Positions 8,224 through 16,435 of a DNA stretch of 64,000 bases are shown piece by piece. Location: positions 50,508-114,507 of the forward strand of contig JANQKP010000009.1 of the NCBI GenBank assembly GCA_028281045.1, given 5' to 3'. Both the position numbers and the translations under genes were made by a program. Below the pieces are notes generated by a model that searched no databases, was not told the DNA's origin, and saw only the letters and a list, made by a program, of their open reading frames with translations. This DNA is from Candidatus Altimarinota bacterium. Lineage in GTDB: Bacteria; Patescibacteriota; Gracilibacteria; UM-FILTER-43-11. Positions within the stretch are counted from its first letter, which is position 1, and every line of letters begins with the position of its first letter.

Positions 8224-8470
8224 CCTTTATAAATCTATTTGGGTTAAACTCCCCCTCATATTCATCAAATATGAGCCTCTTAATAAAGCCTCTGGTGTTG
8301 CCATTGGGGGTTATTAAGATATCAGCTATTTTTAATCTAGTTCCCTTTGGAATGATCCCCATCACAAAACGAATGGATTCCACTTCGTCTCCAACCTTAA
8401 CTATATCAGGGCCGTGAACACGAACACCCTCCTGTCTAAACTTTTCTGGATAACCACCAAATTTAGCCAT
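8207..8470 (-). CDS. Small hypothetical protein downstream of folE
   Basis: An 87-residue protein rich in beta-type sequence (VRVHGPDIVKVGDEVESIRFVMGIIPKGTRLKIADI). No family recognised; the pattern suggests a small beta-barrel. It begins five bases after the folE stop on the same strand, so it is probably the last gene of the folE end of the folate cluster. A link to pterin metabolism is possible but not shown. Its 3' end overlaps the second copy of the 42-bp repeat, so its C-terminus may be altered from the ancestral form. Confidence 0.65.
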   Translation of the reverse strand: MAKFGGYPEKFRQEGVRVHGPDIVKVGDEVESIRFVMGIIPKGTRLKIADILITPNGNTRGFIKRLIFDEYEGEFNPNRFIKVTSSE

Positions 8471-8475
8471 GATGC

Positions 8476-9030
8476 TTAAGAATTAATCAGGTTCAAGAAC
8501 TCTGTTCTTGTCGCCATGTTCTTTTTAAATCCCCCAGTAAATGAACTGGTGGTCATTGAACTGTGTTGTTTATTAACCCCACGAGCTTGCATACACATGT
8601 GCTGGGCTTCAATCACAACACCAACTCCTTTTGGCTCTAGTAATTCGGTTAATGTATCTGCCACTTGTTTGGTTAACCTCTCTTGATTTTGCAAACGTCT
8701 TGCAAAAACGTCTACAAGTCTTGGCATTTTGCTCAGGCCAATAATTTTTTCACCAGGAATATATCCCACATGAGCTCTTCCATGGAATGGAAGCATGTGA
8801 TGCTCACAGAAAGAATAAAATTCAATGTTCTTAGAAATAACCATTTCATCATAACCTTCGTTATCAAAAACAGTCACAATGTCCTTAGGATTTTCATTGT
8901 AACCTCCAAAAATTTTCCCATAGCTTTTAGCCACACGCTCTGGAGTTTCTGCAAGTCCTTCACGATTCGGATCTTCTCCGATTTCAATCAGAAGAGACTT
9001 CACTAGTTTTTGAATCTGTTCCTGGTTCAT
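8476..9030 (-). CDS. folE: GTP cyclohydrolase I
   Basis: Converts GTP to 7,8-dihydroneopterin triphosphate, the first step of folate synthesis. 184 residues, normal for bacterial FolE-I. Zinc and catalytic residues are present: FCEHHMLPF (Cys-x-x-His-His), the block YIPGEKIIGLSKMPRLVD, and QHMCMQARGV with the third zinc ligand Cys; SSFTGGF closes the domain. Follows folK by five bases. With the PTPS-like protein and folK it makes the pterin branch. Confidence 0.97.
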   Translation of the reverse strand: MNQEQIQKLVKSLLIEIGEDPNREGLAETPERVAKSYGKIFGGYNENPKDIVTVFDNEGYDEMVISKNIEFYSFCEHHMLPFHGRAHVGYIPGEKIIGLSKMPRLVDVFARRLQNQERLTKQVADTLTELLEPKGVGVVIEAQHMCMQARGVNKQHSSMTTSSFTGGFKKNMATRTEFLNLINS

Positions 9031-9035
9031 CTTAT

Positions 9036-9554
9036 TTAAAGAAAGGGTATTACTTTAGCCTTATCTTCAATATTTTCCAAGATCTTTTTATATAGATTAT
9101 GAGACTGTGGATCTTTAAGCTCTGGGGCAATTTCCACAAGCGGAACTAGCACAAATTCCCTATCGGCTAAATGTCGATGAGGAATATGCAAATGATCTGT
9201 GTCTAAAACATCTTCATTATAGAGAAGAATGTCTATATCCATAGTACGTGGGGCATAGTCTCCTTTGCTTTCTCTTCCTAGTGTTTTTTCTATGTCTTGC
9301 GTCGCTGTAAGGAGCTCATCTGGAGAAAGTGAAGTATTTACTTCTAAAACCTGGTTTAAAAACCATAAAGCTCCAGATTCTTCTTTTACTTCGTGCTCTG
9401 TATCCTCAATTCCCCAAGGCTGTGTCTCATAAATTTGAGACAGTTTCACAATCTCAATGTCTTTATGGTCTCTAAGGGCAGCCTCGGCATCTGTTAGATG
9501 CGCCAGACGATCGCCCATATTAGAGCCCAGTGATAAATAAGTCTTATTTTCCAT
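9036..9554 (-). CDS. folK: 6-hydroxymethyl-7,8-dihydropterin pyrophosphokinase
   Basis: Transfers pyrophosphate from ATP to hydroxymethyl-dihydropterin, giving the substrate of FolP. 172 residues. Motifs: SLGSNMGDR at the N-terminus, the pterin loop YETQPWG, and the metal-binding segment APRTMDIDILLYN with the HIPHRHLADREFVLVPL block. The first 11 bases overlap the end of the PTPS-like gene, which implies translational coupling. Intact. Confidence 0.97.
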   Translation of the reverse strand: MENKTYLSLGSNMGDRLAHLTDAEAALRDHKDIEIVKLSQIYETQPWGIEDTEHEVKEESGALWFLNQVLEVNTSLSPDELLTATQDIEKTLGRESKGDYAPRTMDIDILLYNEDVLDTDHLHIPHRHLADREFVLVPLVEIAPELKDPQSHNLYKKILENIEDKAKVIPFL

Positions 9555-9993
9555 TGTAAGTTACAAAAGAGGTTGGGGTTTCCCAAAGTACAATCTCAGC
9601 AAGGCGCACCTGATCGGTAAATTCAGAAGTATCTATATCAGATTCTCCGTCTTTTAAGAATTTAGTAATAGATTCTGGCAAATTAGGATCATCTAGCTCT
9701 GCTTTAATTAAAGTAGAAAGGTCTTTAAGCTGTTCCCAGATCCATACCGCTGTGTTTTCACAGCTGGCTACCTCAATAATATCGTTCACCACTTGGTGAT
9801 CTAATTTATCTAAAACCTGTTTTTTAACAATGCGTTTTAGAATCACAAAATCAATCACAAGACCATTGTCTCCAATAGGCCCATCTACGGTCACATGTAA
9901 TTTATAAGTGTGTCCGTGCATGCGTTCACATTTACCGTAATAAGACGGTAAAAAGTGAGCGCTATCGAAGGTGAATTCTTTGGTAACTTTCAT
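9544..9993 (-). CDS. 6-pyruvoyl-tetrahydropterin synthase family protein, PTPS-III-like
   Basis: A 149-residue T-fold enzyme. Zinc histidines are in SAHFL and in HGHTYKL; the catalytic stretch reads GKCERMHGH, so a Glu directly follows the catalytic Cys. In the PTPS-III group a Glu replaces or accompanies this Cys and the enzyme makes hydroxymethyl-dihydropterin from dihydroneopterin triphosphate, bypassing FolB. No folB is seen in this otherwise nearly complete cluster. QueD (queuosine) is the alternative. I start at ATG 9993 (MKVTKEFTFDSAHF); the frame is open to 10077, but that stretch overlaps the opposite promoter at 10043-10070. Confidence 0.85.
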   Translation of the reverse strand: MKVTKEFTFDSAHFLPSYYGKCERMHGHTYKLHVTVDGPIGDNGLVIDFVILKRIVKKQVLDKLDHQVVNDIIEVASCENTAVWIWEQLKDLSTLIKAELDDPNLPESITKFLKDGESDIDTSEFTDQVRLAEIVLWETPTSFVTYNGK

Positions 9994-10042
9994 ATGCTTA
10001 ATTTGGGACCTCATTATAGATAAAAACTCAGAAAAGGGAAGC

Positions 10043-10070
10043 TTGACATAAAAAGATAAATTGTTAGAAT
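10043..10070 (+). promoter_or_regulatory. Promoter of the 10099 gene
   Basis: TTGACA (10043-10048), 16-bp spacer, TAGAAT (10065-10070, five of six). Start expected near 10077, about 20 bases before ATG 10099. Confidence 0.7.
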
Positions 10071-10098
10071 ATTTCACCTTTATAAAGTTAATATCCCC

Positions 10099-10458
10099 AT
10101 GCCAGATACCCCCACTCCTTTTGTTGATGCAGGAACGCTAATCAACTCTGCCGAACAGATGTTTGGAAGCAATACTGATATCTCAGATACAAAGTTTGAT
10201 GAAGTCGTTGATAAGCTTACAAAACACCAATTAGAAATAGACAACTGTAAAGAGTCTGCAGACATGGTACTTCATATCCAATCGGTTATTAGAAGTGAAT
10301 TGCGTTGGGCCTTAAAAAAACTAGGGGTAAGAATACTTCCTGAAAGTAATGCGGATACTGGCTTTCAAGAAAGAGTATCCCATATCGCAAGAAACAACGT
10401 GCGTATTGCCATGGGACAAGAGCCTCTTCCAGAAGAAGAGTTTGTTACTTATCACTAA
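10099..10458 (+). CDS. Hypothetical protein, 119 residues
   Basis: No family recognised. Predominantly helical and soluble, with acidic N-terminal half and a conserved-looking core ELRWALKKLGVRILPESNADTGFQERV. It has its own promoter and lies alone on the plus strand inside the minus-strand folate cluster. Its last 14 bases overlap the 3' end of folP tail to tail. Codon use resembles its neighbours. Several other short orphan proteins in this window have the same style (acidic, helical, own promoter). Confidence 0.65.
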   Translation: MPDTPTPFVDAGTLINSAEQMFGSNTDISDTKFDEVVDKLTKHQLEIDNCKESADMVLHIQSVIRSELRWALKKLGVRILPESNADTGFQERVSHIARNNVRIAMGQEPLPEEEFVTYH

Positions 10459-11242
10459 GAGCTTCTTTAAGTAGAGCCACATTGTGCATACGCACAATGC
10501 TGGCGCCATTTTCTATAGCTTTAAGAGATTCCTTTACAGAAGCCGGATCTCTGTCTTTTAATTCTCCTCCTAAAAAAGATTTACGAGAAGCTCCAATTAA
10601 TATTGGATATCCCATTTCTTTTATTTCAGAGAGCCTTTCAATGATTTCAAAAGAATATTGAGGCTCCGTTGAAACAAAAGCTCCCATTCCAGGGTCTACA
10701 ATAATATTTTCCTTCGGAAAACCAGCGTCTAAAAGCATTTGTACTCTTTCTTGAAGAAAATCTTTCACGGTTTGTATCACATCATCATACTGCACTGCAT
10801 CCGCCGTGGTTCTTGCGGTGCTGTCTTTGGAATACATCAGGCAAACATGTGGCTTATATTCTAAAAGAATCTCAAGCATCTTAGGATCACCGCGAAGCGC
10901 GGTGACATCGTTCACCATATGGAAACCATGCATCAAGGCATATTCAGCAACGCTAGCTTTGTAAGTATCTATAGAAAAAGTAGCGACCTTAGAAAGCCCA
11001 TGCTCATGAATGAAGTCGATGACGGGCCTAATGCGATTTAATTCTTCCTCTTCTGTCACATCTTTACTTCCAGGGCCTGTAGATTCTCCTCCAATATCTA
11101 TAATCGTGGCCCCATCTTCAATAAGGGACATCAGTTGCTGTTCTGCTTTTTCTGGATCTAAAAACTGTCCCCCATCTGAAAAAGAATCTGGAGTTAAATT
11201 AAGCACCCCCATGATTTGAGGTGTCTCTAAATTAACCTCCAT
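10445..11242 (-). CDS. folP: Dihydropteroate synthase
   Basis: Joins hydroxymethyl-dihydropterin pyrophosphate to p-aminobenzoate. A TIM barrel of 265 residues with GVLNLTPDSFSDGG, IDIGGEST, FSIDTYK, MVNDVTAL, VDPGMGAF, LIGASRKSF and VRMHNV, all the usual pterin, pABA and phosphate loops. I place the start at ATG 11242 (MEVNLETPQIMG), overlapping pabC by 11 bases; ATG 11254 is possible, while the first in-frame ATG at 11305 would add an unusual leader inside pabC. Confidence 0.95.
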   Translation of the reverse strand: MEVNLETPQIMGVLNLTPDSFSDGGQFLDPEKAEQQLMSLIEDGATIIDIGGESTGPGSKDVTEEEELNRIRPVIDFIHEHGLSKVATFSIDTYKASVAEYALMHGFHMVNDVTALRGDPKMLEILLEYKPHVCLMYSKDSTARTTADAVQYDDVIQTVKDFLQERVQMLLDAGFPKENIIVDPGMGAFVSTEPQYSFEIIERLSEIKEMGYPILIGASRKSFLGGELKDRDPASVKESLKAIENGASIVRMHNVALLKEALSDK

Positions 11243-12011
11243 AAGCAAATTCATTGAATTTTGAAACAACTTTCTTAGATACAGGTCCTGCCTTACCCTC
11301 TCCAATCTGAGTGTCCTCTATCTGCTTAACAGGAATAGGCCCACCAGAAGTTTGGGTAATAAACACTTCATCCGCCTGTTTTAAATCTTCTAGGGAAATA
11401 TTAGTCAGTTCTGTATCTGGGAATAAGTCTATTACCGTTTGCTGAGTCACCCCATGAAGCGCCTTATTTTTAGTGGTGTAAATCACCCCATCTTTTACCC
11501 AGAAGATATTGGCGTAAGCGGCCTCTAAAACATTTCCGCCCTCATCTACAAGTATCGCATCATAAAACTTTTCTTGTTTAGCAAAAGCATTCGCATCAGC
11601 AGAAACTTTGTCTCCAAGTACTTTCGCTTCAGGAAACTCACGTTGGCCTTTGTAAGAAGTAAGAGTTACCCCATGGGTATAAAAAGGATCTGGGTTTTCA
11701 AGAAGCTCGGCACACTCAATCACAAGTTCTTTAGGGGTTAATATAATGCGCATGCGATTTCTTTCGTATTCAGAACTCGCGAGCACATCTTTAGCCGCAG
11801 ATTCTATCTGATCTTGAGTGAATAAAGGATCAATTCCCATAATCTCAGCAGATCTAAAGAGTCTTTCAATATGCTCTCTTAGTTTAAATAAACTTTTTTC
11901 ATAATTTCGAAGCGTCTCAAAAACAGCTTCGCCATATTCAAAGCGATCTGACCTCGTAAAGTCATACGTATTTTCCTTTCTTATTTTTCCGTCTTCAAGA
12001 ACAACGTGCAT
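11232..12011 (-). CDS. pabC: Aminodeoxychorismate lyase (fold-type IV PLP enzyme)
   Basis: 259 residues of the branched-chain aminotransferase/ADC lyase family: FEYGEAVFETLRNY near residue 25, NRMRIILTPKE, and AAYANIFWVKDGVIYTT with LHGVTQQTV binding the cofactor phosphate. ADC lyase and D-amino acid or branched-chain aminotransferases are hard to separate by eye; the position between pabB and folP makes release of p-aminobenzoate the likely role. It begins one base after the pabB stop. Confidence 0.85.
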   Translation of the reverse strand: MHVVLEDGKIRKENTYDFTRSDRFEYGEAVFETLRNYEKSLFKLREHIERLFRSAEIMGIDPLFTQDQIESAAKDVLASSEYERNRMRIILTPKELVIECAELLENPDPFYTHGVTLTSYKGQREFPEAKVLGDKVSADANAFAKQEKFYDAILVDEGGNVLEAAYANIFWVKDGVIYTTKNKALHGVTQQTVIDLFPDTELTNISLEDLKQADEVFITQTSGGPIPVKQIEDTQIGEGKAGPVSKKVVSKFNEFAYGG

Positions 12012-12012
12012 A

Positions 12013-13065
12013 TTATAGAAGGCTAAGTAACTTTTCTGCTTTTAGCAGGATCTCATCATACTCCTTTTCTGGATCGCTGTCATACACAATTCCTCCCCCA
12101 GCCCAAAGCTCTAGCATGCCATCTTTAATTAAAATGGTACGTATAGCGATATTAAAATCTATGTTCCCCTCTTTTACGTAGCCAATAGAGCCTGTAAAAA
12201 TATTTCGAGGAAGCTCTTCAAGCTCTCCGATGTATTTCATAGATCTTTTCTTAGGGCATCCGGTAATAGAACCCCCTGGGAACATAGCAGCAATAACTTC
12301 ACTTGGTTTTTTATCATCCACTTCGGCTTCTACCACGCTGTAGGCATGCCATAAATTAGAAAGTTCTTTAATGGCTCTGTTTTCTGTCACCTCAAGGGTT
12401 CCATATTTAGCAATTTTACCTACATCGTTTCTTTCCAGGTCTGTAATCATATCTAGCTCTGCTCTTTCTTTCTCACTATTCAGTAAAAGTTCTAGATTTT
12501 CTTTACCACCTTCTTTAGAAATCGTTCCTTTAATAGGTTCTGTCTTAATTTTCCCATTTTCTACTTTAAAAAATCGTTCTGGCGAAGCCGAAATAATCTG
12601 AAAATCTCCACAATTTAAATACGCCGCAAACTCTGTAGGGTTAATTTTCATAAGCTTTGTAAATAAAGCAAAAGGATCTCCAGAAAATTGTTTTCTAAAA
12701 CGAATGGCGTAATTAATCTGATAAATCTCTCCCTCTTCTAGGAGAGATTTTATCTTTTTCATCTTTTCTAGGTACTCTTCTTTGCTATCGCTTTGCTCTA
12801 TTTCTCCAGAGGTAGAATATTCTCCAGCATTTCCAAGTTCTAAATGATCTGTTTCTAAAATATTTTCACATTCATAGAATTTAAAATCTGGAATATCATT
12901 TTTTAATCCAGCATTTGGGTAAGCCATGTAACCCATGGCGTGCTTAGCGCTATCTAAATCTTCTACAGAATGTAAACGACGCTGCATGTTGTCGCCCAGC
13001 ATCGCATGCCCGGTGACTCCGTCGTATAAAAGCACAAACCCTTCGCTGTTTGGATTAATGTCCAT
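12013..13065 (-). CDS. pabB: Aminodeoxychorismate synthase component I
   Basis: 350 residues, a chorismate-binding enzyme lacking most of the N-terminal Trp-binding domain. The active-site Lys of PabB is present in EPIKGT, where the trpEGDCF fusion has Ala, so C4 amination fits. Others: YQINYAIRF, SASPERFF, MITDLERNDVGKI, GGSITGCPKKRSM, FTGSIGYV, GGGIVYDSDPEKEYDE. The first base overlaps the last base of the pabA stop. Provides aminodeoxychorismate to PabC. Confidence 0.95.
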   Translation of the reverse strand: MDINPNSEGFVLLYDGVTGHAMLGDNMQRRLHSVEDLDSAKHAMGYMAYPNAGLKNDIPDFKFYECENILETDHLELGNAGEYSTSGEIEQSDSKEEYLEKMKKIKSLLEEGEIYQINYAIRFRKQFSGDPFALFTKLMKINPTEFAAYLNCGDFQIISASPERFFKVENGKIKTEPIKGTISKEGGKENLELLLNSEKERAELDMITDLERNDVGKIAKYGTLEVTENRAIKELSNLWHAYSVVEAEVDDKKPSEVIAAMFPGGSITGCPKKRSMKYIGELEELPRNIFTGSIGYVKEGNIDFNIAIRTILIKDGMLELWAGGGIVYDSDPEKEYDEILLKAEKLLSLL

Positions 13066-13631
13066 TACTTATTTAAAAAATTCTTTAATATTTTCATTCC
13101 CTCTGGGGTTCCCAGAGATTCTGGATGAAATTGCACTCCGTAAATAGGTAGATCTTTGTGGGCAACCCCCATAATGATTCCATCTTTAGTATGCGCCATG
13201 GTTTCTAACTCTGTATCTTCTATCATAAGGCTGTGATAACGCATGGCTTCAAAAGGAGATTTAACGTCTTCAAAAATTCCAGTGCCTTCATGGTGAATCC
13301 AACTGCGTTTTCCGTGCATTACCTTAGGCGCCTTAGCGATTTTACCTCCAAAAGCTTTACCTAAGGCTTGGTGCCCTAAGCAAACTCCAAGCATAGGAAG
13401 CTTTTCTTTGTATTTTTCAATCACATCAAAGGTAATTCCCACATCTTCTGCCTTTTCTACGGTTCCAGGCCCAGGAGAAAGCACAAGATGTGTTGGATTT
13501 ATTTCCTCAATCTCATCTACTGTAATTTCATCGTTAAATTTAACCACAACTTCTGCCTTAAGCGCACCAAAGTATTGCTTGAGGATATAAGTAAATGAAT
13601 CGTAGTTGTCTATAATTAAGACTTTGCTCAT
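13065..13631 (-). CDS. pabA: Aminodeoxychorismate synthase glutamine amidotransferase
   Basis: 188-residue class I glutamine amidotransferase delivering ammonia to PabB. IIDNYDSFTY at the N-terminus, oxyanion loop LSPGPGT, nucleophile block GVCLGHQALG and His-Glu in VQFHPESLGTPEG. Because trpEGDCF already has its own amidotransferase domain, this one can be dedicated to folate. Its ATG overlaps the stop of the upstream 44-codon ORF (ATGA). Confidence 0.95.
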   Translation of the reverse strand: MSKVLIIDNYDSFTYILKQYFGALKAEVVVKFNDEITVDEIEEINPTHLVLSPGPGTVEKAEDVGITFDVIEKYKEKLPMLGVCLGHQALGKAFGGKIAKAPKVMHGKRSWIHHEGTGIFEDVKSPFEAMRYHSLMIEDTELETMAHTKDGIIMGVAHKDLPIYGVQFHPESLGTPEGMKILKNFLNK

Positions 13632-13762
13632 GTCACTGCGATGAAATATAAAATTCCACGCACTGAAAGGAAAATGAGGAACGCAGCAGATAAAATAGCC
13701 ACTATTTTATACCAAAGTGGATATTTTTTAGGCGGAATAGGTTCATAATCTAATTCGTTCAC
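13628..13762 (-). CDS. Small membrane protein of 44 residues between nadC and pabA
   Basis: Begins at a GTG whose last two bases are the first two of the nadC TGA stop (GTGA) and ends at a TGA overlapping the pabA ATG (ATGA). The product has a polar start (NELDYEPIPPKKYPLW) and one hydrophobic helix from about residue 18 to 44. The double stop/start overlap and the membrane segment argue for a real gene despite its size. Function unknown. Its existence ties nadC to pabA in one transcript. Confidence 0.7.
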   Translation of the reverse strand: MNELDYEPIPPKKYPLWYKIVAILSAAFLIFLSVRGILYFIAVT

Positions 13763-14658
13763 GCAAGAATTCTTAAAGATAAATCAATCGCTGGAGCCTT
13801 ATTGGTAATAGCACCGCTTGAAATAGCGGCTACCCCAGTCTTGGCATAGCTTTTGATATTTGCCTCTGTAATTCCTCCAGAAACTTCTACTAGCATTCCG
13901 CTTTTTTTAAGTCCTGGCGCTAAAGCTTTTACCTTAGCAGGTGTGAAATTATCGAGCATAATCACCACTTTGCCTTTTAACTTATATTTATCTTTATATT
14001 TTTCAAAGTAACCTTGAAGCACTTCAGCTTGAAGTGCTGTTTCTACTTCAATTTCTACAAATCTAGTTTTTTTCGCCACTTTGAAAATCTTTTTAAGAGA
14101 TTTTTCAAAGTTTGTCGTTAACGTAATATGATTTTCTTTAACCAAAATAGCATCGCCTAGATTTAATCTATGGGTTGCGCCTCCTCCAAGGGAAACCGCG
14201 CGTTTATCTAGTGGCCCCCAAAAGGTTTTACGCGTTCCAAGTAGCTTAATACCCCTAGGTAATTTCTTAGAAAGCGCGTTTGTTTTAGTGGCAATACCGC
14301 TCATGCGCTGCAATAAATTTAAAAGTGTACGTTCTACTTTTAAAATATTGTTCGCATGCCCTACCATTTTTAAAACGACGTCGCCTTTTTTAATGGCTTT
14401 TCCATCTTTGGCGGCTTTAAGCACTTTTATGCCTGCTTTTTTAAGCAGCCACTCGGCTTCTTGCATACCCGCCATAATTCCAGCTTCTTTCGCTGTAATT
14501 TCAGCCATCACTGCACGGGTCTTTTTAGGCACAAACTTATCTGTAGTAATGTCTTCACTCTTAATGTCTTCTTGGAGCATTCCTACTACATAAAACTGTA
14601 CCGCCTTTTTGTAGGCGGAATCTTTTAAGGTAAGTTTTTTAGAAGCGTCTAAAATCAT
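13759..14658 (-). CDS. nadC: Nicotinate-nucleotide pyrophosphorylase (quinolinate phosphoribosyltransferase)
   Basis: Makes nicotinate mononucleotide from quinolinate and PRPP in NAD synthesis. 299 residues: N-terminal EDITTDKFV, then NLLQRMSGIAT, the key block GTRKT...DKRAVSLGGGATHRLNLGDAILVKENH, and the C-terminal VMLDNF and VEVSGGIT. The family usually reads KTTPGLR and GGxxNHR; here TFWGPLDKR and GGGATHR, so some residues differ. First gene of the nadC-(44-codon ORF)-pabA-pabB-pabC-folP string; ends on TGA. Confidence 0.9.
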   Translation of the reverse strand: MILDASKKLTLKDSAYKKAVQFYVVGMLQEDIKSEDITTDKFVPKKTRAVMAEITAKEAGIMAGMQEAEWLLKKAGIKVLKAAKDGKAIKKGDVVLKMVGHANNILKVERTLLNLLQRMSGIATKTNALSKKLPRGIKLLGTRKTFWGPLDKRAVSLGGGATHRLNLGDAILVKENHITLTTNFEKSLKKIFKVAKKTRFVEIEVETALQAEVLQGYFEKYKDKYKLKGKVVIMLDNFTPAKVKALAPGLKKSGMLVEVSGGITEANIKSYAKTGVAAISSGAITNKAPAIDLSLRILA

Positions 14659-14666
14659 GGGGCTTC

Positions 14667-14672
14667 ATTATA
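14667..14672 (-). promoter_or_regulatory. -10 element of the nadC-pab-fol operon
   Basis: Minus-strand TATAAT eight bases before the nadC ATG; the best -35 at 17 bp is a poor TTTATA. An inverted pair TTGCG/CGCAA lies just upstream in the divergent gap (about 14683-14705). Confidence 0.5.
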
Positions 14673-14712
14673 GCTATAAATTGCGTTAATATAAATAGCG
14701 CAAATAAAGAAA

Positions 14713-15831
14713 ATGAAACAACCTAAAATTGCCATCGTCGCAGACTGGCTCACCAACTACGGTGGGGCCGAAAGTGTTATCAGCGCATTCCATGAGCTTT
14801 ATCCAGATGCGCCAATTTACACGACGATGTACAAGCCCAAAGAAATGAAGGAGCTAGGGCATCTTAAAAACGTGCAAACCACGTTTTTACAGAACATTCC
14901 TATGGCCAAGCACCAATGGCTACTTAGCCTTATGCCTACGGCCGTAGAAATGATGAACCTAGATGAGTACGACATTGTGCTTTCTAGCTGCCACAGCGTA
15001 AGTAAGGGCGTTATTACAAAACCAGAGACCCTGCACATTAGCTACTGCCATACGCCTATGCGCTATGCCTGGGAAGAATGGGATTTTGAATCTCGTCTTA
15101 AAAAGTTTCCAAAGATGTTACACCCACTTATTCGCAAGCAGATTAAAGATATAAAACAGTGGGATTATTGTGCGGCCCAACGCGTAGACGATTACATTGC
15201 CAACTCTACCCATATTGGAAAGCAGATTAAAAAGCATTACAAAAGAAAATCTAATGTGATTTATCCACCCGTGCACACAGAAAGGTTTAGGCCAGCCAGT
15301 ACGCCCACAGAAAATTACTATTTTTCTGCAGGGCGCCTTATTCCTTACAAAAAATTCGATCTCATCGTAGAAACCTTTAATAAGCTTGGACTGCCTGTGA
15401 AAATTGCAGGGACAGGGCCAGAATTAAATAAGCTTAAAAAGATGGCAGGGCCTAATGTAGAAATACTAGGCTATGTTTCTGAAAAAGAACTTCAAAAGTT
15501 ATACGCAAATTGTAAGGCCTTCTTATTCCCACAACTAGAAGATGCAGGGATTGTACCCCTAGAAGCCATGGCTTCTGGGCGCCCTGTAATTGCCCTAAAC
15601 AAAGGAGGAAGCCTAGATACCATGATAGATGGTAAAACTGGGGTGCTTTTTGAAGAACAAACCGTAGAAGATCTAGAAAAAGCGGTGAAGAAATTTGAGA
15701 AAATGAAGTTCGACCCTAAATTTATTAGAGCTCATGCTGAAAAATTCGATGTAGAAAACTTTAAAGAGAATATTAAAGTTTATATCGATAAAGAATGGGC
15801 TAAATTTAACAAGGTATACCATCCTCGGTAA
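14713..15831 (+). CDS. GT4-family glycosyltransferase
   Basis: 372 residues with two Rossmann lobes. N-lobe: IAIVADWLTNYGGAESVI, the glycine-rich acceptor loop. C-lobe: FSAGRLIPYKKFDLIVETF, then the nucleotide-sugar motif E(x)7E in EDAGIVPLEAMASGRPVIALNKGG. Typical of WbaZ/mannosyl-type transferases of cell-surface glycans; the sugar cannot be deduced. Divergent from nadC with a 54-bp gap. Stands alone on its strand; a WecG/TagA-type enzyme lies about 6 kb away. Confidence 0.9.
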   Translation: MKQPKIAIVADWLTNYGGAESVISAFHELYPDAPIYTTMYKPKEMKELGHLKNVQTTFLQNIPMAKHQWLLSLMPTAVEMMNLDEYDIVLSSCHSVSKGVITKPETLHISYCHTPMRYAWEEWDFESRLKKFPKMLHPLIRKQIKDIKQWDYCAAQRVDDYIANSTHIGKQIKKHYKRKSNVIYPPVHTERFRPASTPTENYYFSAGRLIPYKKFDLIVETFNKLGLPVKIAGTGPELNKLKKMAGPNVEILGYVSEKELQKLYANCKAFLFPQLEDAGIVPLEAMASGRPVIALNKGGSLDTMIDGKTGVLFEEQTVEDLEKAVKKFEKMKFDPKFIRAHAEKFDVENFKENIKVYIDKEWAKFNKVYHPR

Positions 15832-15858
15832 GACCACTGCTGTGAGATATATTCAAAT

Positions 15859-16152
15859 CTAACTGTTGTCCGAACATTCTTCAGGAGGATTTCCAATAAG
15901 CATGCTTATAATGTCATGTTTTTCTATGATACTCTTCAGATCTTGATAAAGATCATCGCGCATGGAATAAAGGGCATTTCTAACATCGTGAATCATGAAT
16001 ACTCTATCTGGAGAGCTTGTATTTTTTGAAGAGAGCAAATCAAAAGATTCACCAAGGTCTTGAAGGATTTGATCCACCTTTGATCTAAGGTCGATATTAC
16101 CATCAATTTCCCCTACAAATTCATTGATTGCATCATTAGTAGACTTGAACAT
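15859..16152 (-). CDS. Hypothetical protein, 97 residues
   Basis: Unrecognised soluble helical protein, acidic, with likely coiled coil (NIDLRSKVDQILQDLGESFDLL...VRNALYSMRDDLYQDLKSIIEKHD). Minus-strand TATAAT starts about ten bases upstream of the ATG, so the message would be nearly leaderless. Divergent from the DUF1653 gene. No functional clue in the context. Confidence 0.6.
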   Translation of the reverse strand: MFKSTNDAINEFVGEIDGNIDLRSKVDQILQDLGESFDLLSSKNTSSPDRVFMIHDVRNALYSMRDDLYQDLKSIIEKHDIISMLIGNPPEECSDNS

Positions 16153-16201
16153 GTTATTATAAGAGGGTTACGGAGTAAGATTATTAATAAAAATAGCTAA
16201 A

Positions 16202-16435
16202 ATGTCAAATAAAGAACTTAAACTGGGGAAATACAAGCACTACAAAGATAAAATCTATGAAGTTATTGGTATTGTCCACCATAGTGAAACCTTAGAAGAG
16301 ATGGTGCTTTATAAAGCTTTGTATGAATCTACCTTTGGAAAAGACGCCCTTTGGGTAAGGCCCAAAGAAATGTTCTTAGAAAACGTTGAAATCAACGGAG
16401 AGGAAGTTTCCCGTTTTGAATATATAGGCGATTAA
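16202..16435 (+). CDS. DUF1653 family protein
   Basis: A 77-residue single-domain protein matching DUF1653: GKYKHYKDKIYEVIGIVHHSETLEEMVLYKALY, then LWVRPKEMFLENV. These small beta proteins are widespread and of unknown function, often near genes for nucleotide or tRNA handling. Its TAA stop overlaps the tsaB stop by four bases, tail to tail. No Shine-Dalgarno. Confidence 0.85.
   Translation: MSNKELKLGKYKHYKDKIYEVIGIVHHSETLEEMVLYKALYESTFGKDALWVRPKEMFLENVEINGEEVSRFEYIGD

Noticed and set aside
9994-10077. 28-residue N-terminal extension of the PTPS-like protein
   Set aside because: It overlaps the opposite-strand promoter (10043-10070) and the family begins at KVTKEFTFDSAHF.
14683-14705. TTGCG/CGCAA inverted repeat between nadC and the GT4 gene as a NAD-repressor operator
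   Set aside because: Arms are only five bases and no regulator is linked; too weak to list.
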